From positions 1,922,001 to 1,986,000 of the forward strand of contig NZ_CP132353.1 of NCBI RefSeq assembly GCF_030758455.1: 64,000 nucleotides of DNA, written 5' to 3'. The notes beneath the pieces were generated by a model, which did no database searches, was not told the DNA's origin, and saw nothing but the letters and a program-made list of their open reading frames with translations. Below are positions 17,049 to 29,022 of this stretch, in pieces (position 1 is the first letter of the stretch; each line of letters starts with the position of its first letter). The position numbers and the translations under genes were made by a program. The stretch is from Erwinia pyri (lineage in GTDB: Bacteria > Pseudomonadota > Gammaproteobacteria > Enterobacterales > Enterobacteriaceae).

Positions 17049-18567
17049 AGATTTGATTGTCGCGCTGGATGAAGGCACCAGCAATGTAAAAGCGGTAGTG
17101 ATTGACGCGCGCGGGCAGGTGGTGACAAAAGCGTCACGTCCGCTGACGGTGGAGACGCCGCACGCTGGCTGGGTGGAGCAGGATGGCATGACGCTGCTGG
17201 AGACCTCGCTGGCCGTGATCAGAGAGGTGATCCGGACGGTGGGCGAGAATCGTGTTGCGGCGCTCGCTATCAGCAACCAACGCGAAACAGCGATGGGGTG
17301 GGAGCGTGAGACGGGTAAACCCATTGCGCCCGCCATCACCTGGCAGTGTTCGCGTTCTGCGCCATTTTGCGATCGGCTGAGGCAGGACGGCCAGGATGAG
17401 ACGATCCGTTCGGTTACCGGCCTGCCGGTTGCCACGCTCTTTTCCGCCTCGAAAATGCGCTGGCTGCTGGACAATACGGCTGATGGCGCGGAGCGGGCTG
17501 CAAAAGGCGAGATCTGTCTGGGCACTATTGATGCCTGGCTGCTGTGGCATTTCACCGGTGGCAGGCAGTTCCGCTGCGACACCTCGAACGCGGCCCGTAC
17601 GCAGCTGCTCAATTTGCAAACCGGGCAGTGGGACGAGGGCATGCTGGCGCTCTTTGGCCTGCCGCGGATTGCGTTGCCGGAGATCGCGCCTTCCAGCGGG
17701 CTGTTTGGCACCACCCGCGGAGTGAGCGGCATTCCCGATGGCCTGCCCATTCTGGCGATGATTGGCGACTCCCATGCCGCGCTCTATGGCCACGGCCTGG
17801 GAGCGGCGGGCGGAGTGAAAGCCACTTATGGCACCGGATCGTCGGTAATGGCGCCGTTGCTCACGCCCGATACCAGCATAACTGAGCTGGCTACCACCGT
17901 GGCCTGGCATGATGGCGAGCGTATTGTTTATGGCCTGGAAGGCAATATCCCCCATACCGGCGACGGCGTGGCGTGGATGGCGCAGGCCACCGGGCTGACG
18001 GATGGTAAAGGCGAGGTGCTGAGCAGGGCGCTGCATGAGCTGCCAGCCAGCATCGACTCGACGCTGGGGGTCTATTTTGTGCCGTCACTGACCGGGATGG
18101 GCGCGCCCTGGTGGGACAATCAGGCGCGTGGGGTCATCACTGGACTGAGCCGTGGCGTCACGCCAGCGCATCTGATCCGCGCCTCGCTGGAGGCGATCGC
18201 TTATCAGATAGCCGACGTCATTGCCGCCATGCGTCAGCATCCCGATTTTCATCTGCAGAGGCTGATGGTGGACGGCGGGCCGACGCAAAACCCGTGGCTG
18301 ATGCAGTTTCAGGCCGATCTGCTCGGCTGTCCGGTTGCCCGCAGCAGCACGCCAGAGCTTTCAGCATTGGGGGCAGGATTACTGGCGCGGCGTGCGCTGG
18401 AACAGCTTGATGAGCAGCAGCTGAGCGCGTTGCTGCCTGAACATGAACAGTGGCTGCCTGACGAGACGCGTCACCAGCAGCTGGCCGAATCCTGGCAGGG
18501 CTGGCGTGACGCGGTGCAGCGTACGCTCTGGCAGCCTGCTGCACAATCCTTAAGGAGAACCGAATGA
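17041..18567 (+). CDS. FGGY-family carbohydrate kinase
   Basis: This 508-residue sugar/polyol kinase has the FGGY N-terminal ATPase fold (LIVALDEGTSNVKAVVID, ISNQRETAMGWERETGKP). The C-terminal domain contains GTGSSVMAP, HTGDGVAWMAQATG and the family signature GGPTQNPWLMQFQADLLG. Overall it resembles glycerol/xylulose-type kinases. Its ATG lies inside the permease gene, so uptake and phosphorylation are coupled. It probably phosphorylates the ketose made by one of the SDRs, giving the donor for the split transketolase. In known D-apiose catabolism an FGGY apulose kinase does this; equivalence here is a hypothesis. Confidence 0.88.
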   Translation: MARDLIVALDEGTSNVKAVVIDARGQVVTKASRPLTVETPHAGWVEQDGMTLLETSLAVIREVIRTVGENRVAALAISNQRETAMGWERETGKPIAPAITWQCSRSAPFCDRLRQDGQDETIRSVTGLPVATLFSASKMRWLLDNTADGAERAAKGEICLGTIDAWLLWHFTGGRQFRCDTSNAARTQLLNLQTGQWDEGMLALFGLPRIALPEIAPSSGLFGTTRGVSGIPDGLPILAMIGDSHAALYGHGLGAAGGVKATYGTGSSVMAPLLTPDTSITELATTVAWHDGERIVYGLEGNIPHTGDGVAWMAQATGLTDGKGEVLSRALHELPASIDSTLGVYFVPSLTGMGAPWWDNQARGVITGLSRGVTPAHLIRASLEAIAYQIADVIAAMRQHPDFHLQRLMVDGGPTQNPWLMQFQADLLGCPVARSSTPELSALGAGLLARRALEQLDEQQLSALLPEHEQWLPDETRHQQLAESWQGWRDAVQRTLWQPAAQSLRRTE

Positions 18568-19361
18568 GACGTAATTTTCAGGGCAAAACCGTGGTGATCA
18601 CCGGCGCCTGTCGCGGCATTGGCGCGGGTATCGCAGAGCGCTTTGCCAGCGAGGGCGCCACTCTGGTGATGGTCTCTAACGCAGAGCGGGTCTTTGAAAC
18701 CGCAGAAAAGCTGAAGGCGGCGCACGGCGGTGAAATCCTGGCTTTGCAGGCCGATATTACGGATGAAGCCCAGGTGCAGCATCTCTATCAGGAAGCTGCC
18801 GCGCGCTTTGGCACCATTGATGTATCGATCCAGAATGCTGGCGTCATTACCATCGACTACTTCGATAAAATGCCGAAATCCGATTTTGAAAGAATTCTGG
18901 CGGTCAACACCACCGGCGTCTGGTTATGCTGCCGTGAAGCGGCAAAATATATGGTGAAACAGCGCTCCGGCAGCCTGATCAACACCTCTTCCGGGCAGGG
19001 ACGACAGGGCTTTATCTATACGCCCCATTACGCCGCCAGCAAAATGGGGGTGATTGGCATTACGCAAAGCTTGTCGCAGGAGCTGGCGCCCTGGAACATC
19101 ACGGTGAATGCCTTCTGTCCGGGCATTATTGAAAGCGAGATGTGGGATTATAACGACCGGGTGTGGGGGGAGATCCTCAGCACGGCTGAAAAAAGCTATG
19201 GCAAAGGCGAGCTGATGGCGGAATGGGTGCAGAATATTCCGCTGAAGCGGGCAGGTCAGCCGCAGGATGTGGCGGGACTGGTCGCCTTCCTGGCGTCCGA
19301 TGATGCGCGTTACATCACCGGACAAACCATCAACGTCGACGGCGGTTTAATCATGTCCTGA
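18564..19361 (+). CDS. Short-chain dehydrogenase/reductase, second of two in the operon
   Basis: This 265-residue classical SDR has a TGACRGIGAGIA cofactor motif, an NAG motif (QNAGVITIDYF), active-site Ser in NTSSGQGR, and the catalytic YAASK. The C-terminal AGQPQDVAGLVAFLASDDARYITGQTINVDGG resembles sorbitol/arabinitol and acetoin-type dehydrogenases. It overlaps the kinase stop (ATGA) and ends the operon. Two SDRs of different sequence in one operon suggest two oxidations, or a reduction followed by an oxidation that replaces an isomerase. The exact substrate is unknown. Confidence 0.86.
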   Translation: MRRNFQGKTVVITGACRGIGAGIAERFASEGATLVMVSNAERVFETAEKLKAAHGGEILALQADITDEAQVQHLYQEAAARFGTIDVSIQNAGVITIDYFDKMPKSDFERILAVNTTGVWLCCREAAKYMVKQRSGSLINTSSGQGRQGFIYTPHYAASKMGVIGITQSLSQELAPWNITVNAFCPGIIESEMWDYNDRVWGEILSTAEKSYGKGELMAEWVQNIPLKRAGQPQDVAGLVAFLASDDARYITGQTINVDGGLIMS

Positions 19362-19368
19362 AGCGCGT

Positions 19369-19917
19369 TCAGTCGTTGCCATACCGTCCAATCAGACCGG
19401 CCGCACCCAGCGTGTGGCCTTTTAATTTACTCAGTAACTCATCCCGGGTTAATCCCTGACCCAACCCGTTTGCCGGTAAGTCGGTAGCGATCAGCGTGAA
19501 ATTGTAGTGATGCTGGCCGGTGCCCGCTGGCGGGCAGGGGCCGTAATAGCGGAGTGTGCCGGGACTGTTTTTGCCGCCGGTGTAGCCTTTCCCGTCACTC
19601 AGCTCTCCCCGCGCAAAGCTGGTGCGCTGAAACGGAATGTTGTAAGCCACCAGATGGTTTACGCCCAGTCCTTTCGCGCCAACCGGATCCACCAGAGTCA
19701 GCGCAAAGCTTTTGGTGCCTTGCGGTGGGTTAGTCCAGCTCAGCGCGGGGGAAATCCCTTCGCCAGTACAGCTGGCATTACCTTTAGCGTTACCCGCAAA
19801 GGTTTTCGCCATGACCTCATTATCGTTAAAATCTGGCGAACTCAGGGAGAAAAGGGGAGCCGCGCTGACCGCCGTAGCGCAGGCCAGCAGGGAAACAGAG
19901 AGCAACGTTCTTTTCAT
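19369..19917 (-). CDS. Secreted PEBP/YbhB-YbcL family protein
   Basis: This 182-residue protein has a cleavable signal peptide (about 19 residues, ending AVSA-APLF) and a phosphatidylethanolamine-binding-protein fold of the bacterial YbhB/YbcL type. Recognisable parts are GEGISPALSWTNPPQGTKSFAL, a DPVG segment where the family usually has DPD, and RYYGPCPPAGTGQHHYNF, which forms the anion pocket. The signal peptide places it in the periplasm, like YbcL rather than YbhB. Function of this family in bacteria is poorly defined. It converges on the SDR gene with only 7 bases between stops. Confidence 0.88.
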   Translation of the reverse strand: MKRTLLSVSLLACATAVSAAPLFSLSSPDFNDNEVMAKTFAGNAKGNASCTGEGISPALSWTNPPQGTKSFALTLVDPVGAKGLGVNHLVAYNIPFQRTSFARGELSDGKGYTGGKNSPGTLRYYGPCPPAGTGQHHYNFTLIATDLPANGLGQGLTRDELLSKLKGHTLGAAGLIGRYGND

Positions 19918-20130
19918 CGGACAATTCCTTTTTTAAACAGGCCAGCAGAAAGCCTGGCGGATAAACCCATGTTCTGCCAGTGGGTTATGCTGCTCCCTTG
20001 CTGAAATCAATCCGCCACGACGGTGCCGTCAGGGGGGCAACCTGTGCTAAGCTACCCTTTCACTCATTTTGTGAGCTATCTTACATTTTCACTGATAAAA
20101 CAGTGTTGCCAGACGGCAATTAATGAGGTT

Positions 20131-21564
20131 ATGAGAAAATTTTACCCCCTCCGCTCCCTGAGTGGCGCGCTGGTGCTGATAATGGCTGGCGGCGCTGACT
20201 CCCATTACGCGCAGGCGCTGACCACGGATACCCGTGTCGCCGATGCGCCCTTTGACGATCCCACACGTTTCAGCCAGTCACTGCCTGAGTTGGGCGGCGG
20301 TGCCAGTGATAACAGCGCGCTGGAGCAGCGTGTTGCCCAAGCGATAAAAACCATCGGTGAAGCCAGCATGAACAGCGATGACGATCAGTCACTGGGCAGC
20401 GAGGCGGGGCAGTGGGCGTTTAATCATTTCCGCGATGAAGCCACAAAACGCGCCGAGACCGAAGGGCAAAACCTGCTTTCCCCTTACGGAAAGGCGAGCC
20501 TGTCGCTGATGGTGGATATGGAGGGCAGCTTTGACGGCACCTCGGCTCAGTTGGTGACGCCGTGGGCGGACAACTACCGCTATCTCACCTTCAGCCAGCT
20601 GGGCGTTCAGCAGACGGATTACGGGCTGGTGGGCAATGCGGGGTTAGGGCAGCGCTGGGTGGCGGGTGACTGGCGGCTGGGCTATAACGCGTTTATCGAC
20701 GATATGCTGGAGTCCAGCCAGCAGCGCGGCTCGCTGGGGGCCGAAGCCTGGGGAGATTATCTCCGCTTCTCGGCAAATTACTATCAACCGCTTTCCGGCT
20801 GGCGCGATAAAACGCATCTGACAACGATGCGCATGGCCCGGGGATATGACATCACCACTCAGGGCTATCTGCCGTTTTACCGTCAGCTCGGCGTCTCGTT
20901 AAGCTATGAACAGTATCTGGGCAATAACGTCGATCTCTTCAACAGCGGCACGCTGGGCAGCAACCCTGCAGCCATTGAACTGGGCGTCAGCTACACGCCA
21001 GTGCCGCTGTTCACCGTGACCGCTTCCCATAAAACCGCCGACACGGGCGAGACGCAGGATCAGTTCGGTCTGAAGATGAACTATCAGATTGGCGTGGCGC
21101 TCAGCAAGCAGCTCTCTGCGGACAATGTAGCCGCCGCCCGTTCGCTGAGCGGCAGCCGCTACGATACGGTAAACCGTAATAACACACCGGTGATGGAATT
21201 CCGTCAGCGTAAAACGCTTTCGGTCTTCCTGGCAACGCCGCCGTGGCAGGTTCAGCCGGGCGAAACGCTGCCGCTGAAGCTGCAAATCCGCAATGCCAAC
21301 CCAATCACGGCCATCAGCTGGCAGGGTGATACCCAGGCGCTAAGCCTGACGCCGCCGGCCAGTAATGTTAATCCGCAGGGGTGGAGCATTATTATCCCGG
21401 CGTGGGACAGCACCCCGGGTGCAGCCAACGAGTATCGTCTGTCGGTGACGCTGGAGGACAGCAAGCAGCAGCGTGTCACCTCTAACTGGATCACGCTGAA
21501 GCTGGTGCCGCCTGTTACGCTGCAAAATGGTGCGGCTAACTCATTCGATTTAATGGCACCTTAA
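20131..21564 (+). CDS. ychO: YchO-like inverse autotransporter / invasin-family outer-membrane protein
   Basis: This 477-residue protein has an N-terminal signal peptide (ending AQA-LTT, about residue 30) and an intimin/invasin-type beta-barrel domain (WAFNHFRDEATKRAETEGQNLLSPYGKASLSLMVDMEGSF, YNAFIDDML, and so on to about 330). A short C-terminal part of about 130 residues resembles a single Ig-like passenger domain. The size matches E. coli YchO (464), far shorter than full invasins. ATG 20131 is chosen because the next residues form a normal signal peptide; the longer open frame upstream lacks one. GAGG before it is closely spaced, so start confidence is moderate. Confidence 0.8.
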   Translation: MRKFYPLRSLSGALVLIMAGGADSHYAQALTTDTRVADAPFDDPTRFSQSLPELGGGASDNSALEQRVAQAIKTIGEASMNSDDDQSLGSEAGQWAFNHFRDEATKRAETEGQNLLSPYGKASLSLMVDMEGSFDGTSAQLVTPWADNYRYLTFSQLGVQQTDYGLVGNAGLGQRWVAGDWRLGYNAFIDDMLESSQQRGSLGAEAWGDYLRFSANYYQPLSGWRDKTHLTTMRMARGYDITTQGYLPFYRQLGVSLSYEQYLGNNVDLFNSGTLGSNPAAIELGVSYTPVPLFTVTASHKTADTGETQDQFGLKMNYQIGVALSKQLSADNVAAARSLSGSRYDTVNRNNTPVMEFRQRKTLSVFLATPPWQVQPGETLPLKLQIRNANPITAISWQGDTQALSLTPPASNVNPQGWSIIIPAWDSTPGAANEYRLSVTLEDSKQQRVTSNWITLKLVPPVTLQNGAANSFDLMAP

Positions 21565-21855
21565 CAGAAGGTGTCCCTACCATGCCCGGTAGAGCACCGG
21601 GCAGCATAGCGGCTCTTTGATGGTGCAGGTGCATCTTTTTGGGGCATTAACTGCCTCATTTTAATACCTGATCCCGCTTTCGATCACAAAAGCGATATTT
21701 TATTTTGCCATTGCATAATTCCTCTCTTTTTTATGCGGCAAACCCGCCCCGCTCACGATTTTATTCACTTTATATGCATTATATGTGCATAGCGAAGCCG
21801 TGTAACTCCTTGATATTGCGTCTGTGAAACGCATTTATGCATTTTTATCGCTGGC

Positions 21856-21871
21856 TGGCACGAACAGTGCA
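21856..21871 (+). promoter_or_regulatory. Sigma-54 promoter of the ast operon
   Basis: TGGCACG-AACA-GTGCA matches the -24/-12 consensus TGGCACG-N4-TTGCA at all but one defined position, with GG and GC correctly spaced, 88 bases before the astC ATG. E. coli astC is likewise transcribed from an NtrC-activated sigma-54 promoter. Confidence 0.85.
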
Positions 21872-21888
21872 ATTTACATTACAGATGC

Positions 21889-21906
21889 AATGAATCATTT
21901 CATTAA
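21889..21906 (+). promoter_or_regulatory. ArgR-box-like site
   Basis: AATGAATCATTTCATTAA resembles the ARG box (consensus AATGAATAATTATTCATT), clear in the left half and shifted in the right. It lies just downstream of the sigma-54 promoter. ArgR is a known co-regulator of astC in E. coli. Confidence 0.45.
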
Positions 21907-21959
21907 CATTTATAAAACTTTTAAGTTACCTGCCAGCCGGCAGTAAAACAGAGGCCGTT

Positions 21960-23176
21960 ATGACACCGTCAGTATCTCGCGAAAATTTTGATCAGTGGAT
22001 TGTTCCTACTTACGCACCTGCCAGTTTTATTCCCGTGCGTGCCGAAGGCTCCACACTTTGGGATCAGCAGGGCAAATCTTATATCGATTTTGCTGGCGGG
22101 ATCGCGGTAAACGCCCTGGGTCATGCCCACCCCGATCTGCAGCAGGTGTTGCAGCAGCAGGCTGCGCTGCTGTGGCATACCGGCAACGGCTACACCAATG
22201 AACCGATCCTCCGTCTGGCTAAACAGCTGATTGACGCCACCTTTGCTGACCGGGTCTTTTTCTGTAACTCAGGAGCAGAAGCGAACGAAGCGGCCCTGAA
22301 GCTGGCACGGAAAGTGGCACACGATCGGCTGGGTGAGCAGAAGAGTGGCATTGTGGCGTTCAAAAACGCTTTCCATGGCCGGACGCTGTTTACCGTCTCT
22401 GCCGGAGGCCAGCCCGCCTACTCCAAAGATTTCGCACCGCTGCCGGGGGGAATTGAGCATGCGGACTATAACGATCTCGCCTCCGCCGCTGCCTTGATCA
22501 ATGACCAGACCTGCGCGGTAATCGTCGAGCCGATTCAGGGAGAGGGCGGCGTAGTGCCGGCGGAGCCTGCTTTCCTGCGTGGCCTGCGCGAACTTTGCGA
22601 CCAGCATCAGGCGCTGCTGATCTTTGATGAAGTGCAAAGCGGCGTGGGCCGCACCGGCTCGCTCTATGCCTATATGCACTACGGCGTGACGCCCGACGTA
22701 CTGACCACCGCGAAAGCGCTGGGCGGCGGTTTCCCGATGGGTGCAATGCTGACCACAGAAACGCTGGCGACGGTGATGGGCGTTGGTACCCACGGCACAA
22801 CCTATGGCGGTAACCCGCTGGCGGGTGCCGTAGGCGGTAAGGTGATGGAGCTGATTAATCGTCCCGAGGTGTTGGCGGGCGTTGCCCTGCGCCATCAATG
22901 GTTTGTTGACGGATTGAATCAAATTAACCAGCGCCTGCATCTGTTCAGCGAGATCCGTGGTCTGGGCCTGCTGATTGGCTGCGTGCTGAACCAGGATTAC
23001 AGCGGACAGGCGAAACTGATCAATCAGGCGGCAGCGAAAGAGGGGCTGATGGTGCTGATTGCCGGTGCCAGCGTGGTGCGCTTCGCGCCGTCACTGATCA
23101 TCTCTGAGCAGGAGGTGAGAGAGGGGCTGAGCCGCTTCGAAACGGCGTGTCGCGCGGTAATTGCCGGTGCAGCATC

Positions 23177-23180
<4 letters not shown>
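21960..23180 (+). CDS. astC: Succinylornithine aminotransferase
   Basis: This 406-residue PLP-dependent class III aminotransferase (ArgD/AstC type) converts N2-succinylornithine to N2-succinylglutamate semialdehyde in arginine catabolism. The PLP-binding region reads [14 protein letters not shown] and [14 protein letters not shown], with the lysine in the latter; [17 protein letters not shown] and AFHGRT are also typical. Sequence alone cannot fully separate AstC from ArgD, but position at the head of astADBE and a nitrogen-type promoter settle it. The stop overlaps the astA start. Confidence 0.95.
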
Positions 23181-27002
<3,822 letters not shown>

Positions 27003-27087
27003 TCACGGATGAAGCGGGGCGCGTCATGGTACCTTGTGACGCGCCTTGTCTTGATGAAGGAGCAGAAACCCATAACAAGGAGAACGC

Positions 27088-28083
27088 ATGCAGGACTTTC
27101 TGAAACAGACCCTTGGCGGAGAGCCACCTGAACACGCTTCAGGCCGGAATGACCAGCTCAGCTGGCAATGGCTTGATGAAGGGATCCTTGAAATGACCCC
27201 CGTTAACGCCTCAACGCAGGCGATGGTAATTTCCGCTGGCGTACACGGTAATGAAACCGCGCCGGTAGAGATACTCAACGAACTCATTACTCAGCTACTG
27301 CGTGGTGAAAAGCCGCTTCTCCCCAGGCTGCTGCTTATTTTGGGTAATCCCGCCGCGATGCGCGCCGATAAACGTTATTTGCGCTGTGATATTAACCGCA
27401 TGTTCGGCGGGCGCTGGCAGCAATATGAGGATTGCCCGGAGGCTCGCCGGGCCTGGCGTCTTGAGCAGGCGATGGAAAATTTCTGGCAGGCTGGCAGCAG
27501 TGAAGAGGTCCGCTGGCACCTGGATTTGCACACCGCAATCCGTGGCTCTTACCATTCGCGCTTTGGCGTTATGCCGCTGCGTGAAACGCCGTGGCCGGAA
27601 GATTTCCTTCACTGGCTCGCGGCGGCAGGGCTGGAGGCGCTGGTGTTCCACCGTGCCGCAGGCGGCACCTTCACCCATTACAGCTCAAAGCACTTTGCTG
27701 CTGCCAGCTGTACTCTGGAGTTGGGAAAAGCGTTGCCGTTTGGCAGCAATGACTTAACGCAGTTCCGGGCGGCACAGCAGGCGCTGGCTGGTTTGATCTC
27801 AGGTGAAGCGCTGCCTGAAGTGGCGGAGCCGCCACGACGTTACCGTGTTTCGCAGCAGATCACGCGCCACACCGAGGCGTTCAAATTGCATATGGGCGAG
27901 GAGACGCTTAACTTTACCGCTTTTCCTCAGGGCACGCTGCTGGCAGAAGATGGTGAAAAACGGTTTTACGTGCAGCAGGCGCGCGAATATGTGCTGTTCC
28001 CCAATCCCAACGTGGCGTTGGGGCAGCGGGCAGGGCTGATGCTGGTGGAAGATAACAAGCATAACGAGGCGTTAAGCTCGTAA
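27088..28083 (+). CDS. astE: Succinylglutamate desuccinylase
   Basis: This 331-residue zinc hydrolase of the AstE/aspartoacylase (M14-like) family releases glutamate and succinate, the last step of the AST pathway. Zinc ligands are visible in SAGVHGNETAPVE (His, Glu) and DLHTAIRGS (His); LELGKALPFG is also typical. It begins 85 bases after astB, a longer gap than elsewhere in the operon, and is followed by a hairpin terminator. Confidence 0.95.
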   Translation: MQDFLKQTLGGEPPEHASGRNDQLSWQWLDEGILEMTPVNASTQAMVISAGVHGNETAPVEILNELITQLLRGEKPLLPRLLLILGNPAAMRADKRYLRCDINRMFGGRWQQYEDCPEARRAWRLEQAMENFWQAGSSEEVRWHLDLHTAIRGSYHSRFGVMPLRETPWPEDFLHWLAAAGLEALVFHRAAGGTFTHYSSKHFAAASCTLELGKALPFGSNDLTQFRAAQQALAGLISGEALPEVAEPPRRYRVSQQITRHTEAFKLHMGEETLNFTAFPQGTLLAEDGEKRFYVQQAREYVLFPNPNVALGQRAGLMLVEDNKHNEALSS

Positions 28084-28102
28084 CCTGTAAGTAGAATTCC
28101 GT

Positions 28103-28130
28103 GGCGATCGTAAAACGGTCGCCTTAACTT
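28103..28130 (+). terminator. Terminator-like hairpin after astE
   Basis: GGCGATCG (28103-28110) and CGGTCGCC (28116-28123) form an 8-bp stem (one G-U pair) with loop TAAAA, 20 bases after the astE stop. The following TTAACTT is only weakly T-rich. Confidence 0.6.
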
Positions 28131-28446
28131 CTGCGTGTAAGTCCTGATTCTGGCTGCGGCCAGAATAAGCCGACCGCTATTAACTCTGTTCAGCCTTACT
28201 TTTCCCTTTCCCGTTGCTGTGGTTGGTATTACACTTCTCCATAATTTCTGCATTAATCGCTTTAAATTCATATCTGTTAGCAATTCCTCACGATAATCTT
28301 CGCATTCTCTCCATGATCGCCGCCATTTTGTCTTTTATGCTTTCAGGGCTTTACCCATGCTCTGAGTACTTGACGTTCAGCGCAATAAACTTGTTTCCGA
28401 CATCGCGACAATGCTGTCGTTTTAGTACTGAAAATTAAAGGATAAA
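28131..28446 (+). promoter_or_regulatory. spy upstream region
   Basis: No convincing gene. A small hairpin CGACA-ATGC-TGTCG followed by TTTT (28406-28423) lies directly before spy, and TTGACG near 28370 could be a -35. I found no clear GTAAA-N5-GTAAA CpxR box, although spy is Cpx/Bae-controlled in E. coli. Confidence 0.4.
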
Positions 28447-28938
28447 ATGATGCGTAAATTAACTTCTCTTGTTGTTGCCATGACGCTGGCCCTGGGTGCT
28501 GCGAACATCGTTCACGCTGCGGCTGATAACATCACGCCTCCGCCAGCCGGAGCCGACAAGACCATGATGCACAAGCCGCCTCGTCATGGCGGTATGCATG
28601 AAATGTTTAAAGGCCTGAATCTGACAGATGCGCAGAAAACAGAGATGCGCGCCATCATGAAAGATGCTCACAAAGATATGAAGCGTCCTTCGCTGGAAGA
28701 GCGTCGCACGATGCACGATATCATCGCTTCAGACAGCTTCGACCAGGCCAAAGCGACGGCGCAGGCAGAGAAGATGTCCGCCGAGGGCAAAGATCGGGCA
28801 CTGAAGATGATGGAGACCCAGAACAAGCTCTATAACGTGCTGACGCCTGAGCAGAAAAAGCAGTTCAATCAGAACTTTGAGAAACGTCTGACTGAAAAAC
28901 CGCACCATGAAGGTAAAATGGCGCCAGCAGAAGGCTAA
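28447..28938 (+). CDS. spy: Periplasmic ATP-independent chaperone Spy
   Basis: This 163-residue protein has a signal peptide (ending VHA-AADN, about residue 24). The mature part is helical and charged with the two LTxxQ motifs of the CpxP/Spy family: LTDAQKTEM and LTPEQKKQF. Spy forms a cradle-shaped dimer that protects periplasmic proteins from aggregation. A His/Met/Lys-rich start and end (MMHKPPRHGGMHEMF, EKPHHEGKM) could bind metal. Position between astE and cho matches E. coli. ATGs at 28447 and 28450 are both possible. Confidence 0.9.
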   Translation: MMRKLTSLVVAMTLALGAANIVHAAADNITPPPAGADKTMMHKPPRHGGMHEMFKGLNLTDAQKTEMRAIMKDAHKDMKRPSLEERRTMHDIIASDSFDQAKATAQAEKMSAEGKDRALKMMETQNKLYNVLTPEQKKQFNQNFEKRLTEKPHHEGKMAPAEG

Positions 28939-28961
28939 GCCCTGCTGAGATAACCTGAGAA

Positions 28962-29016
28962 CGCCGACGTTGTTCACATCTCTGAAGGGTGCGGACAGCG
29001 TCGGCGGTTTCGTTTT
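28962..29016. terminator. Terminator between spy and convergent cho
   Basis: CGCCGACG (28962-28969) pairs with CGTCGGCG (28999-29006) across a long partly structured loop, followed by a T-rich run (29008-29016) on the plus strand. Confidence 0.5.
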
Positions 29017-29022
29017 TGCGCC

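Larger units (their letters stand above)
21565..21959 (+). promoter_or_regulatory. astC upstream region with sigma-54 promoter
   Basis: This 395-base stretch has no gene. It begins with a GCCCGGT/ACCGGGC hairpin (21584-21602, no T-run) just after ychO. A TGGTGCA half-site at 21620-21626 could be part of an NtrC-type enhancer. The near-consensus sigma-54 site and an ArgR-like site are listed separately. Confidence 0.7.

Noticed and set aside
16584..17750. 388-codon minus-strand frame opposite permease and kinase
   Set aside because: Ser/Arg-rich shadow without domain signal; both genes on the other strand are clear.
28214..28438. 74-codon hydrophobic frame upstream of spy
   Set aside because: No ribosome-binding site of note, overlaps the spy control region and no known small protein is recognised; could be revisited with expression data.
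28131..28446. CpxR box expected before spy
   Set aside because: Searched for GTAAA-N5-GTAAA on both strands; only isolated GTAA motifs were found.
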